This document shows, piece by piece, positions 34,386 to 46,929 of a stretch of 64,000 bases of DNA. Source of the stretch: Malaya genurostris (taxonomy: Eukaryota; Arthropoda; Insecta; Diptera; Culicidae); NCBI RefSeq assembly GCF_030247185.1, contig NC_080571.1, positions 85,383,025 to 85,447,024 of the forward strand. Direction: 5' to 3'. The notes beneath the pieces are model-generated. The model made no database searches and was not told the DNA's origin. It saw only the letters and a list, made by a program, of their open reading frames with translations. The position numbers and the translations under genes were made by a program. The first letter of the stretch is position 1, and each line of letters starts with the position of its first letter.

Positions 34386-35132
34386 GGGCTTGAGATAGGT
34401 TGAACGCACACACATACATTCATTGTGTAAAATATTCCGTTCGACGAGACTCGAAATGCAAATCCATTTGTTTGTTATTTAGTTCACAAGTATGTTTACT
34501 CACAATTAGTTTTACTTCTAAAGACAATTCCCCATCTGATCAACAATTGTACGACCTAGAATCGTCTCCTACAATAGAGATATATGTTACATATAACGTC
34601 ACGCTCGGGAAAATAATCGTTTAATCTCACGAGTAATAAATTGACTATTTTAATCCTACTAAAATCCGCACACTCTATGGCGTAATCACTGGGCTTAGAT
34701 TATCGCAAATAGTATTTCCTGAGTAGGGGATATGAGAGGTAAGTTTTGTTCTCTATGAATGTAACTATTTACGCACCTGTAGTAATACATAATTCGTCTA
34801 ACTAAATGGTCCCTAACTTGTAACTCGTTACAATATACTAATAACAAAGAAAAATCAATCTTCACACATGTTCAGTATCAAGCTCCTTTCACTTCTATTT
34901 TCCATCAATCATTCAGGTTATATCTATTGTTAATTTTGACGTACTGCACCGATATGATACGATGACAGTGCTCTTCGTGGACAAAGGGCTTATCTTGTCA
35001 TAACACATTGTTTTACTCAGCGTTTTCATTTCGTTTTCCACTCATATTGAACCCAATGGTATAGTCCTACGTCAAACTAATGGTTTGAATTGAAAGATCA
35101 GAACTGCCAAATCAACAAGCACTTAAACTAAT
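34386..35132. other. No recognised gene or repeat
   Basis: AT-rich noncoding sequence. A 74-codon ORF at 34400-34624 has no motif. Confidence 0.4.
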
Positions 35133-35402
35133 GTCGTTTTCGTTTTTAAATTGCACTACACTGGTGTAGCGAAAGCTGCACTGAAACCGTTTGTTTTTGC
35201 CAATTGCACTACACCAGTGCTACACTTTTTCTGCACCGATACCACTGGTGTAGCACTCATCAAAAGTTTGGTGTAGCTCTGTGCAATGGAATCATGTATT
35301 GTAGTCAATGGTTACTGTTTATGTTTTCGTCATTTTTGTTCGTTTATTCAAGCCTCAGTGTAGCACTGCACCGGTGTAGTGCAAGTTAAAAACGAAAACG
35401 CC
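35133..35402. mobile_element. MITE with CGTTTTCGTTTTTAA ends
   Basis: About 270 bp. The left end TCGTTTTCGTTTTTAAATTG and the right end, its inverse, are followed inward by several TTGCACTACACCGGTG-like motifs in both orientations (35152, 35207, 35245, 35366). No coding. Confidence 0.75.
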
Positions 35403-35473
35403 ATAATACTACATATAGAACACATGAAATTCGTGGGAAAATATGCACTTAACTCAGAAAATGAGTTTAACTA

Positions 35474-36537
35474 CACTGAGGTCTTTTTTTATGCGGTCTT
35501 TTTTTGAGCGGTTTTTTTACGCGACTTATTTTATGCGAATTTTCAGAGCTATGCAGTTTTTTTTTATGCGATGTTTCTGAGTTATGCGGTTTTTTTATGC
35601 GAATTTTCAGAGTTATGCGGTTTTTTGTCGTGAATACGACTTACTTTACTATGGGGCGCCTTTTCAAAACTTACCATCTGAGCGAGTGATAAGTTTTTGA
35701 TCGTGAATATCTCTTGTTGTACCTAACGAATTCCCTTCCTTCCGCGTTCTGAGGAAGAGAACAAAATATCTGCTGCTGTACAACAAATCGTTCGAGAAAA
35801 ATGCTTCGAAGAGTGCTTAATATTGTAGTGAGTTCAACACTTTGGTCCTTCTGAAAGGCAGGAATGAATTCCGTACAGCATCCTGATAGTTTTTTTCAAT
35901 GAAATGCAAATCCGAAATGAAATTATCGACATTATAATTCTGCATGCGGCTATTTTTATTGCCGTTAGGACCGCCCATTAGTGAAGAAGCTACAAACGAA
36001 ATCACGTAAAAAGAAACCTCCTAACAAAAAATGGATCAGTTTGGATTCTATCGCAAATGCGAGCAGATGTATTGTGTCGTTTGCAAAGCTAGTGTTGCTG
36101 CCGACAAGAGCGATTACGTCACAGCCGCCAGTTCTTTGCATTGGCGAAAAAACAACGGAAAGAGGACAACGGTGGAGAGCACCACATAAAATCAGCCGTT
36201 CTAATGGCTCTAAAAGTTTTCTAAAGAACTATTAGGATTTCTTCTTCGCAAATCGAAGGTAAAAAACCTCAGCTTAGTGCAAATCTAGAACTGTTTGATA
36301 AGATTTGTGCACTTTTCGCTGTGTGAAATTCACAGTAATCGAGATCAAGTGAAGCGTTCTTTGTTTTGCGAAAAATGTGAAAAAGGATATTCATACAATT
36401 GATCAACTAATTGATATTCGGAAGTGTTAAGGAACATGTCAGTTGTTTTCGTATTCACGACATCCAGTTATGTCTCTGACATAACCCACCCGCCTTATTT
36501 ATGCGGTACGTAAATTCGCATAAAAAAGACTTCAGTG
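35474..36537. mobile_element. Complete TIR element flanked by TA (family also at window start and 58.8-60.1 kb)
   Basis: The ends are CACTGAGGTCTTTTTTTATG and its inverse, with TA on both sides (35472-35473, 36538-36539). It is 1064 bp long. The left side has four ATGCGGTTTTTTT-type repeats (35490-35630). The interior carries the GTCCTTCT..TGCAAATCC and ACATCCAGTTATGTCTC blocks shared with the other copies. There is no transposase reading. The TA target and size fit a Tc1/mariner-like non-autonomous element. Confidence 0.8.
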
Positions 36538-36539
36538 TA

Positions 36540-39072
36540 TATAACTTTAGATTATATATGAATTTCATACGAATGCCTCATTGTTTTCCAAATAAATTTC
36601 AATTGAAACGCGTTTGACCGAATCAAGTGTTTTTCACATACGTTTGTGCTCTACTCATTTCTACTAGTAAATAAAGTGTTTATCACATATAGTTCGATTC
36701 AATAGCAAAACACATCACATCCAAATGAAAAATACATCTAAGCTAAGTGAACACATGAAATCTTAAAACAAATCGCTTTATGTATTGAACTGAAAAAGCG
36801 TATTAAAATGAACTTTAACTTTTCGACATTTCTCACGGGTCTCGAGCAACTTTTTCAACATTTCTCACGGGTCTCGAGCAGCATTCTTAAAATTTCGCCT
36901 TTTCCATTGTCACCAAAAATGTTGAATCTATATCTATAAGATTTTTACGCTCTGCTCAAATGATGAAACAGCGTAGTTCCAGGCAGTTCATACGTACGAA
37001 ATGCGATAAAAATTATATAACTTCAAGTTTCACGAAATGCACGTATAAGAGATCATAATCACAATTCAAGCTGAATTCGATATCGAAACAGACACCGAAT
37101 TTTATCTGTCGTTTTAATACACGTAATATCCTGTCGTCAGATCAGAAAATATGACTTGATCAAAGTGTGTTGGAAGAAAGAAAGCGAAAATTCGATTCTG
37201 CGTCGATTTTTCATTTCTCATTTCCTCAGGTCGTTTTTCGTTCGCTATGAGTTTCGTGTTAGAATCGGTTCAGTATTTTATATAATAAATTGCTTTCATA
37301 GTGGAAATAATAAACTTTCCGAACGAAATGCTGTGTTGATATCATTTTGTTCAGATTTTATGATCAGGTTATCTAACAACATTTCGTCCGTATAGTAGTT
37401 GCTAAGTAACAGAAAATTCCATGTATTAGTCGTACCAGGCCCAGACTATTATTGATGGACACCGAAAATTAATGATTCAATCGAATCCAGCTGGAAACGA
37501 AAACCACGTCAGCATCTGATTCCAGAACGGTGTGTTATCTGTTGTGCGGAGCAGCAGAATTTGATCGAATCTGCTAATGTATCGGATAATTTCCGACTGA
37601 AAGCGAAGAGGGTTATCTTGTAGGGAGGTGTAATATTTTATTTCATTGACGCTGAAACCCCCCGAAGAAAGCATGTTGCAACATTTGTGAGTGACGTTCC
37701 GACGTTCGGTATCGAATAATCGAATTCCTTCGAATGCCGGGGCAGCAAACTTGCGAATCAAATTCAGAACATTAACTTTCCAATACGAATCAACGTCGAA
37801 GTGTAAAATTAATCATGTCAGTCGAATGATGAACAGACGGATGTAATCCCGAGTACTGATCATTAGTCGAATCATTCTTCATCGAAGCATAATTTATTAC
37901 CGCATCAACTTTGAAGCCAATATCCACAAAGAGGTGCATGATTCAGTCGAACATACCTGGTGACAATCAATCAATTAATCAATTTCTTTTATCTATAGAA
38001 GTGTCGAACGCACGGGCGTGAATCGAGGCGCAACTTTCAGCACCAACATACTCATATCGGTGTGTCAAACGACATGTATGCGATGATTAAGTACCACTGG
38101 AAGGTAACACGATATCCGAACTGTAATCATACGTAAAACATCTATCCGCGGGCTTATAGAGTGCATGTTAGTTTTTCAATTGCATACTCCAGACCGGAGA
38201 GTGTAACGATATTGTTCAATAACGGTAATTGAAAATGTAAATATGCAAACATTGACAGCGCAGATACTGCAGCATTGAATTCCAAAGCCTGCTATTTTAC
38301 TCCCGCACAGTGAAAGGAGGGTTGACATAAACGAAGCAAATAACTACCATGTGGCACTGAGCCGATCACGCTTTTTAACCCACCCTCTACCTCTGCTCTT
38401 CTCCGTACAAACACGTTACGATATTTGCGATAAGTAATAAGTGACACAGTGTATGCAGGCACCGAACTCACTAAGCCAGTCAGAGGAATCGGATCGGAAC
38501 GAAACGAAAGAAGGCGAATACAGTGACAATCTGCCATACCCGATTCAACCTCCCAGGCGACAGACATGACATGAAATCGTTGCAACGTACATGTACGTAC
38601 ATAGCTACCAGAGGAAAATGAAAATGGATTCCAGGGAAGTATGGGAAATTTTTGGCGGAAGCTGGCAAAAAGGCCAATGAAAATTGAATTGCCTTAAGGT
38701 AGGTGTTACGTTCGTAAGTGGGAATGAGTGGGAGTTATTAGGAACTTTGATTGTCTATTGTGACGATGATTTTGGTTGATTTCATTGATCAAGCTACCTG
38801 CTGATTGACTAATAAATGTTACATTGGAAATGCTATTTTGGAATTTACCACCATTTCACTGCAGATTGACCATTTCTACAGTACACAATTACCAGCCGTC
38901 TCCATCGTTTACAGGGAAGGATATAAACGACCAAAAAACGACAGTTTGATGCTCTAGTGTTTTAACGGAAGAATTACGAAACGTCGAACTTTTTCGTGTT
39001 TTTGTTTTAAAATAGTGTGCAAAGTGCTCAATTTACAGTTATTAGAAATGGTTTATTGATACTATATCTATT
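36540..39072. other. Mostly no recognised feature; small tandem at 36826-36885
   Basis: A 28-bp unit (ATTTCTCACGGGTCTCGAGC) is duplicated at 36826-36885. The 38.28-38.70 kb part is GC-richer, non-repetitive and could be host sequence. No exon is supported. Confidence 0.35.
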
Positions 39073-40117
39073 TTTTGGCATTAAAAATGCCTTACTCTTC
39101 ACTATATGGGGCCGGGTGTCAATTAAATGTTTCAAAAATAGTCGCGTAACCTTTTTGTGTCATAATTTTGAACGTTAATAACTCGGTCATTTGTTGATGG
39201 ATTGTTATAATTTAACAACCAATCGATTCGGAAACTTTTAACTTAAACATGTATGATGACGTCTTTTCAGTAATTCAATAGCATACTATTGAAAAAATGG
39301 TTGGAATCGACCTATGTTTTCATCTACCAATCCCTGTTGTACAAAATGACGTCAACTTATTGTTCGGCATAGGAGGCTTTGCGTCATGCATAAAAACACC
39401 GTATCGTTATGCGTAGTATGAATAGAAATCTATAAATATAGGCTGCACAATATTTCTTTCCCTAGTTGATGTTTGACTGTGAATGAAACAAGTAGCTCGT
39501 CCAGTGAGCTGATGACTGGATTGTATATGCGTTCACTCGCTGGATTGTCGCTTTTGCATTATGTGTTGGTGAAATTTCCTGTTGTCTGCGGAACACCGTG
39601 TTCGCTTGAGTATCTTATATTTCATTTAGCTATTGAAGAACCGAATCAGCGTGGTTACCGATTCTTTTGAAATATCCCATGTATTTAGCAAATTTTTGAT
39701 CGATTTTGCTATTAAAAATGCCTTACACTTCGCTTTCCGAGGCTGGGTGTCAATTTAAAACATGCAAAACTAATCGCGTAACATTTTTCTGTCATAATTT
39801 TGAACGCTTATAACTCAGTCATTTGTTGATGGTTTTATATAATTCAACAACCAATCGATACGTAAACATTTAACATAAACTTATGAGCTAACTTCATTTG
39901 AACATTTCAATTGCATACCATTGAAAAATGGGTTTGAATTGAGTATTTTATTTTGGTTCTCTGATAACTATCAGGCAAATTTATAATTATCGGCGATAGA
40001 TTTTTCGGATCTAATTTGCAGCGCTTGTTCCTAGAGGATTTGTTGATGGATTTTCCTCATTTAAATAATTCGAAATCTTCAATATTGTACGCTTAAAAAT
40101 GTTTTAACTTGTCAACG

Positions 40118-40132
40118 GATCGGTTGCATACT
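40118..40132. repeat. Target-site duplication of the Jockey insertion, left copy
   Basis: GATCGGTTGCATACT, repeated at 44796-44810. The right arm of the inverted repeat holds the single, empty-site version around 49232-49246. Confidence 0.95.
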
Positions 40133-40370
40133 TTTTTTTTTTTTTTTATTAACTATTTATTGGAATATGAGTTAAAATTAAATTATTAAGATTTAAATTG
40201 GGTGTTCAGCCACAAGTGGTGACTTTTCAGCCCTGTTATATATATATGATTTGGTTATTACCATGAAGACATCATTTGCTTCCGCAATTCTGAGATTTTT
40301 GTGTAGGGAAAATTCTAAACCTACTTGTATTGTGTAATGGGGAAAAGGAACTTATATACTAACTTACTAA

Positions 40371-43021
40371 CTAATACAGAGAGCGAATCGATTCAATTGA
40401 AGATTGCATCGATTTTTGTCGGAATTTGCTTATAATATTATGTGACATTACATCTAATGGTTCTATATTTGTGAGTCTGTGTAACTCATTTGTACTAAAC
40501 CAGGGAGGACGCTTCAGAATCATTTTCAGAATTTTATTCTGAATCCTTTGAAGCGTTTTCTTCCTGGTGGAACAACAGCTTGACCAAATTGGTACCGCAT
40601 AAAGCATGGCTGGTCTGAAAATTTGTTTATAAATTAACAATTTGTTTTTTAGACAGAGCTTAGAATTTCTGTTTATAAGAGGATATAAGCATTTAATATA
40701 TTTATTACACTTTGCCTGGATTCCTTCAATGTGATCCTTGAAAGTGAGTTTTTTATCATACGTTAAACCTAAGTATTTAGCTTGATCAGACCATGTCAAT
40801 TCCAAGCCATTCAATTTGAGAATGTGATTATTGTTTGGTTTTAGAAAAGAAGCTCTTGGCTTGTGAGGAAAGATAATTAATTGCGTTTTTGCTTCATTTG
40901 GTTTAATTTTCCATTTTGACAGATAATCACTGAAAATATTTAAACTTCTTTGTAGGCGACTGCAGATCACTCTTAGATTTCTACCTGTGGCTAACAGACT
41001 TGTGTCGTCACAGAATAGCGATTTCTGACAACCAACGGGTAGATTTGGAAGATCAGATGTGAAAATATTATACAAGATTGGAGCTACACTCGAACCCTGC
41101 GGAACACCGGCTCGTACGGGTAGCAATTCAGATTTACAATTCTGATAGCTAACCTGAAGAGTACGATCAGTTAAATAATTTTGAATCATTTTGATCAAAT
41201 AAATAGGAAACTGGAAATCAGACATTTTTGCTATTAAACCTTTGTGCCAAACACTGTCGAATGCTTTTTCTATGTCTAGAAGAGCAACTCCAGTGGATAA
41301 CCCAGAAGATTTATTTGATTTTATCATATTCGTTACTCTGACAAGTTGATGAGTAGTTGAATGTTCATGACGAAATCCAAACTGCTCTGGTAAAAAAATT
41401 GAATTCTCATTTATATGAGTCATCATTCTTAACAAGATAATTTTTTCAAAAAGTTTACTGATAGAAGAAAGTAAGCTAATTGGGCGATAACTTGATGTTT
41501 CTGCTGGGTTTTTATCAGGTTTTAGGATAGGAATTACTTTAGCGTTTTCCATCTTTTTGGGAAGTAAGCTAATGCAAAACACTTGTTGAAAATTTTAACC
41601 AGGAGTCTCAAGGCAACATCGGGAAGATTTTTAATAAGAATATTAAAAATTCCATCATTACCAGGAGCCTTCATGTTTTTGAGTTTCCTAATAATTGATT
41701 TAATTTCATCAAAATTCGTCTCAATAATGTCATCGTGTGATAACACTTGGGTTGAAATATGATCATACTTCAGTGAGACTTCATTTTCAATAGGACTCAC
41801 AACGTTTAAATTAAAATTGTGGACACTCTCGAACTGCTGAGCTAGCTTTTGAGCTTTTTCATTATTTGTAAGAAGTATTTGATTTCCTTCCTTGAGAGCA
41901 GGAATTGGTTTCTGAGGTTTCTTAAGAACCTTAGAAAGTTTCCAGAAAGGTTTAGAATATGGTTTAATTTGTTCAACTTCTTTAGCGAAATTTTCATTTC
42001 GCAAAAGAGTAAATCTATGTTTAATTTCTTTTTGTAAATCCTTAACTATGTTTTTCATAGCAGGATCACGAGAACGTTGATATTGTCGTCGACGAACATT
42101 CTTCAACCGAATGAGCAGTTGAAGATTGTCATCGATGATAGGAGAATTTAATTTAGTTTGAGCTTTGGGAACTGAAAGATTTCTAGCTTCGATAATATAA
42201 TGATTCAAATTATCAATTGCTGTGTCGATGTCCGCAGAATTTTCTAAAATAGTTTCATGATCCACATGATTTTCAATGTGAGATCTGTAATCCAACCAAT
42301 TAGCTCTATGATAGTTGAAAATAGAACTAATTGGATTAATTATAGCTTCGTTGGAAAGTCTGAATGTTACAGGAAGATGATCTGAGTCAAAGTCAGCATG
42401 AGTAATCGGTTCACTACAAATGTGACTTTGATCTGTTAGAACCAGATCAATTGTAGACGGGTTTTTCACGGAAGAGAAACAAGTAGGATTACTGGGATGA
42501 AGAACTGTAAAGTAACCAGCTGAGAGTTGATTATGAAGTATTTTACCATTACTGTTATTTTGCCTACAATTCCACTGGACATGCTTAGCATTTAAGTCCC
42601 CTATTACGAAAAATTTCGATCGATATCTTGTAAGTTTTTGCAAATCGCCTTTAAAGAAATTTAATTGTTCGCCGGTGCATTGGAATGGCAAATATGCTCC
42701 AGCGATGAAATAAATTCCATGAATGGTTTCAACTTCGATTCCCAAGCTTTCAATAACTTTAGTATTGAAAGAAGGTAAAATTCGATGTTTAATTTGCCGT
42801 TGGACAAAAATGGCAACTCCACCACCAATTCCAGTAAACCTGTCAAATCGATGAACCACATAATGTGGATTACTTTTCAATTTTACATTTGGTTTAAGAA
42901 AAGTTTCTGTCACAATGGCAATATGAATTTTGTGAACTTTGAGAAAATTATAAAATTCATCTTCACTCGATTTCAAAGATCGAGCATTCCAATTTAAAAT
43001 ATTCAAATAATTATTTAACAT
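40371..43021 (-). pseudogene. Jockey ORF2: endonuclease and reverse transcriptase, one frameshift
   Basis: It starts at ATG 43021, overlapping the end of ORF1 by 11 bp as is usual for Jockey. The endonuclease (residues 1-230) shows NILNWNARSL, ETFLKPN, GDLNAKHVQWNC and DFDSDHLPVTF. The reverse transcriptase shows SSYRPISLLSSISKLFEKII, LLDIEKAFDSVWH, GVPQGSSVAPILYN and the catalytic box FCDDTS. At about 41549, after FPKRWK, one A is missing from a run of A, so the first frame ends at 41534 and the second carries the rest to a stop at 40371. The joined length would be about 880 residues, normal for the clade. No RNase H motif is seen. Confidence 0.95.
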
Positions 43022-44501
43022 CACTGTTAAATTTTAAATTCATTATAATATTATTTGCAAATTTCCATCCGATTTGAAATGCTTCAAAAAGTGATGATGT
43101 CGAATTCATTTGGATGATCATTTGAAAAAGTTGATCTTGTAGGTAGATCATTTTATTTTCAGTTATATCGCCTAAATCGACTTCATTTAAAGAAGCGAAT
43201 GGCATTGAAGGAATATTTGTAGGTAGACTGCCATTAGAAGAAGATGATTTGGCCGGTCTACCTATTAATAAATTGTTTTCGTTAGAAGAAGAACTGCAAG
43301 GCGGTCCTGTGTTTTGATTATTTACATTAGAAGAAATAGGAGATAGATTTCTACCTAATATACCAGCATAACTGACATTAGAAGAAGATGATGACGAGGT
43401 CGATCTACCTGTCAATAAATTGTTTTCGTTAGAAGACGAATTGGCAGGTGCCTTAGAAGAATTTTCAGGTATATTCTGTAAATTTAAGGTCGTTGATTTG
43501 ACTTGTTGTCTAAGCGAACGAGCGTTTAAAATTTTTTCCCTGACAGGACATTTCAATTAATTGGATTTATGATTTCCATTGCAATTTGAACATGAAAATT
43601 TATCAGTGGTTTCATTCATTGGACAAACGTCTTTCGAATGCGATTTACCACAATTCAAACACCGTATATCCATATGACAATTTTTGGTTCCATGACCGAA
43701 GCCTTGGCAACGACGACATTGCGTTAAGTTAGCAATACGATTATGCCGTTTATAATGTTCCCAATGAATTTTAATGTGGGAAATGAAACGTACTTTTTCT
43801 AAAGTTTTCAAATTGTTTACATCACTTCGATTGAAGTGTATTAGGTAAAGTTCATGGGAAATTCCAGAGCGTGGTTTAGAAGTACCATTCGCTCTTTTTT
43901 TCATAAGTATTACTTGGGAAGGGGCAAAACCAAGCAATTCTTTTAGTTCATTTTTAATTTCATCAATACTTTGATCATTTGATAATCCTTTCAAGACAGC
44001 CTTGAAGGGTCTGTCTGATTTTATATCATATGAATAAAATTTATGAAGTTTTTCGGACAAATATCGAATAAGACGTTCGTAATCTTCCAATCCATCCACC
44101 AAGACTCGACATTCTCCTCTTCGTCCGATTTGAAATGAGACTTTTACTTCCGGGAGAAAAGTAGAAAGCTCAGTACGGAATGCTTTGAAGTCGGAAATCA
44201 TCACCGTCACTGGTGGCATAGATTGATGTTTCTTCCCAGAACGACAAGCGTCCATTTTGGGAATTTTTGAAGAATTTTCTTCTATGTCGCTACAATCGGA
44301 TTCAGGAAGAATCTCGTAAATATTGTTAGACGGCATAGGATCAACGGAAGGGAAATCCGTCCGTTGTCTTTTATTTTTACATTCAGATTCTATAAGATCG
44401 TGAATGTTATTAGAAAAATGTTGAATAACGGATTGTGATTTATTCCGTATTGAATTATTTTTAGCCTTAGGCTTGTTGCCTTTCCGGTTGGACGCAGGCA
44501 T
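43011..44501 (-). pseudogene. Jockey ORF1 (gag), one in-frame nonsense codon
   Basis: From ATG 44501 the 496-codon frame encodes a basic N-terminus (NRKGNKPKAKNN), a central conserved block (PPVTVMISDFKAF, GRRGECRVLVDGLE), then three zinc knuckles: CRRCQGFGHGTKNC, CLNCGKSHSKDVC and CSNCNGNHKSN-stop-LKC. A TAA at 43557-43559 falls inside the third knuckle. The frame continues without another shift through a serine/asparagine-rich C-terminus to the stop at 43011. Gag binds the element's RNA in the retrotransposition particle. The stop would remove part of the third knuckle and the tail. Confidence 0.95.
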
Positions 44502-44594
44502 TTTTGAAATTAATGAAATTTTAAATTAAATTAACTAGGCTAAATTAGTCTTCGATTAGACTCCTAGCTAGCCTTAAAAAAGGCTGATTAATTT

Positions 44595-44660
44595 CTTAGT
44601 CACTCTAATATCACTCTTTGTATCACTTAGTCACTCTAATATCACTCTTTGTATCACTTA
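44595..44660 (-). repeat. 31-bp tandem repeat in the Jockey 5' leader
   Basis: CTTAGTCACTCTAATATCAC and the following 11 bases occur twice head to tail (44595-44625, 44626-44656), followed by a partial third. Its place upstream of ORF1 is where Jockey elements keep their internal promoter, so duplication could affect transcription. That is inference. Confidence 0.85.
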
Positions 44661-44795
44661 GTCACTTAGTTAGTGATTCAGGTAGCCTTGAAAAAGACTG
44701 AAGCCTTGAATCAATGAAACTCTAGGTAGCCAGAAAAAAATTCCAGGAGCCAAGAGCTATACGCGTGCGGTGCGAACGACTGTTCAACACCGACT

Positions 44796-44810
44796 GATCG
44801 GTTGCATACT
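44796..44810. repeat. Target-site duplication of the Jockey insertion, right copy
   Basis: GATCGGTTGCATACT, identical to 40118-40132. Confidence 0.95.
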
Positions 44811-45917
44811 TAAATCTCCATTCCCATACGAACAAAACGATGGAGCGCAAATGGATTCAGTATAAAGTGACTGAACAAGTTGTTGTCCCACCAGGAATAA
44901 AACGCTTCAAAAGATTCAGAATTAAATTCGGAAACTTATCTAAAAGCGGCCTCCTCGGTTTAGTAATATAAAAGAGTTCTACAGACTCACATATACAGTA
45001 CAATTAGAACTCAAGATAAGTTTACCTGCGATTTTACATGTATCGTTTGAATAGGAACCCTCGTAGAATTTGGTTAACCGCCAGTTTCAGTTCAATTATT
45101 ATTTGCTTCAAAACAATAAGAGTCTGATGGCTACACACGTTGTAACTATGACAATGTTCATTCATGTGTTAATAACATCAAGTTACAATATGAACAAAAT
45201 TCCGGAACGACCATTATTAGGTTAAAACTGGGGGTAAATAAACAATATAAATCAAATTAATAAGTTTGCACGTTTCTCGAAAATTATCATCATAAAATAA
45301 AATAGTTTTATTTCTTCAGGTTTAAATCTTTAGGTTGTTTATATCCAAAATTGAGCTTTCAAGTATATTTGAAGTGTTGTGAAGTTTAGTGTATCATCAC
45401 CATTATCTTCTTTATTTTTGTATTTATTATGAAGACCGTTTCATTTTTAATGTTATTGTGCTCGGTTGTGTCTTGAATACAACCCTCTAATTTTTTTTTC
45501 AAAAGTTTCGTACAAGTAGGGGAGGCGTCAGCGGTGTCTTTAATTGATACGCATCCACATGTTCATTGTACTATGTGCAGCCTCTAGAAAGTTTGTTGGC
45601 CATGTTCGTAAGAATTGACGTTTCGAGTAAAAAGCCGCGTAACTTCGGAAATTCACGTAAAAAACACGAAACTTCGGAAATCCACGTAGAAGAAAACCGT
45701 AAAATTAAAGAATCTTTTATACCAAATACTTTATGATCAAAAAAGAACCGGAATTTTCATTTTAAAATTCCCACGCTTGTCCAATCGGTAAACTTTTATT
45801 TTCTCAACGTTGGCAACACTTTTACACACATTCTGTAAAATTTTGACGCATATCGTACGATTAGTTTTTGTTTGGCGTCTATACAAAGAAGTTGAAAAAT
45901 TTTCGTGTGGCGATTTT

Positions 45918-46620
45918 TATAATGGATAAAAATTTAGAACAACGTGCGTGCATCAAATTTTGTGTTGCAAATGGATTTAAGTGTTCCGAAACGTTGAAAA
46001 TGTTAGAAAAGGCCTTTGGTGAATCGTGTCTAGGAAAAACACAGGCATACGAGTGGTATAAACGCTTCAAAGGTGATCGTACAAGCTTGGATCATGATGA
46101 GATCCCTGGCCGCCCAACAACATCTGTTACTGAAGAAAACATTGAATCGGCGAAGCAAATCGTGTTGCAAAATCGTTCTGTACCGATTAGAGAGATTGCT
46201 GTGTTGTTGGGCATCTCTTATGGATCAGCCGAACACAATTTAACTGATGTTTTGGGTTTGAAACGCGTCGCTTCTCGGCTGGTGAAAAAAAAGCTGAATT
46301 TCACGATAATGCGCCGGCTCACACAGCGTTGGTTGTGTCGCAGTTCTTGGCCAAAAACTCAACCAATATCATCAACCAAGCACCGTACTTTCCAGATATG
46401 GCCCCGTGTGACTTTTTCCTCTTCCCCAGACTCAAATTGCCATAGCGGGGAACGCGTTTTGAGACCATAGAGACCATAAAAGAGAATTCGTTGCGTGAAC
46501 TAAAGGCCATACCTTCGGCGGCCTATAAAACTTGAATGGAAAATTGGATCAAGCGTTGGCATGCATGTATTGCCGCAGGAGGAGAGTACTTTGAAGGCGA
46601 TAATGAAGAAATTTATTAAA
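45918..46620 (+). pseudogene. mariner transposase, internally deleted
   Basis: From an ATG at 45921 it reads MDKNLEQRACIKFCVANGFK, QAYEWYKRFKGDRTSLDHDE, GRPTTSVTEENIES and LVKKKLNF. It then joins directly, in a shifted frame, to HDNAPAHTALVVSQFLAKNS (second catalytic D), APYFPDMAPCDFF (third D, spacing 34) and KRWHACIAAGGEYFEGDNEE. The first catalytic aspartate region is deleted, and there are stops at the LKLP and AAYKT positions. D,D34D spacing and the N-terminus mark it as a true mariner, different from the irritans-type copies. TIRs were not found. Confidence 0.85.
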
Positions 46621-46929
46621 AATTGAAATTTTGCGTTTTACCTTTTAACCTTTTTTTATAAATATTACCTATCCAAGAAGCCATAGATTGTTAAAATCCG
46701 TCCATTTTTAACGGAGATATCGAAATTTTTGTGTAAGCGACTTTTTCCCCTATTCCAGCAGTAGAAGTTTTGAGCACTGTCTAGCAAAGAAATGCTTGCG
46801 AGCAACATAAAACACGATTTTTTATACTGTCACATACATTTGTTTCTAAGTACCCAAAAGACTGTGTACAGCATGATATTTTGCCTCAGACCGATTTTAG
46901 CACGGTTCGTTTTTGGCAACATAATCGTT

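Larger units (their letters stand above)
40133..44795 (-). mobile_element. Near full-length Jockey-clade non-LTR retrotransposon
   Basis: A 4663-bp element in minus orientation with a 15-bp target duplication, a poly(A) tail (poly-T at 40133-40148 on the plus strand) and a 5' leader starting at 44795 with AGTCGGTGTTGAACAG. ORF1 is gag. ORF2 has an endonuclease followed by reverse transcriptase, with no RNase H seen after it, the Jockey layout. The leader contains a 31-bp tandem duplication (44595-44656). It carries one nonsense codon in ORF1 and one single-base deletion in ORF2, so this copy is inactive but young. Confidence 0.95.
39073..45499 (+). repeat. Left arm of a large inverted repeat (interrupted by Jockey)
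   Basis: From TTTTGGCATTAAAAATGCC at 39073 the sequence is the near-perfect reverse complement of 48542-50291. Without the Jockey insertion and one target duplication it is 1749 bp, against 1750 bp for the right arm. It contains two imperfect direct repeats (39082-39300 and 39706-39932), a TATAAATATA at 39431, a 65-codon ORF at 39473-39670, and a piece of Jockey reverse transcriptase (44877-45013, readable as KTLQKIQN and KRPPRFSN). Confidence 0.93.

Noticed and set aside
35820..36240. Histone-like echoes in the TA-flanked repeat (minus-strand HFIE..DAVRN, plus-strand GRLHW)
   Set aside because: Short, low-identity, and the frames are not conserved between copies in the window.
37156..37395. 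79-codon plus-strand ORF with aromatic-rich middle
   Set aside because: No start context, no motif, and similar-length ORFs occur by chance throughout this DNA.
39473..39670. Possible histone H2A-like similarity of the 65-codon ORF in the inverted arms (SLAGL, CGTP, LEYL order)
   Set aside because: The resemblance is a few scattered residues and needs several indels; not enough to name a histone pseudogene.
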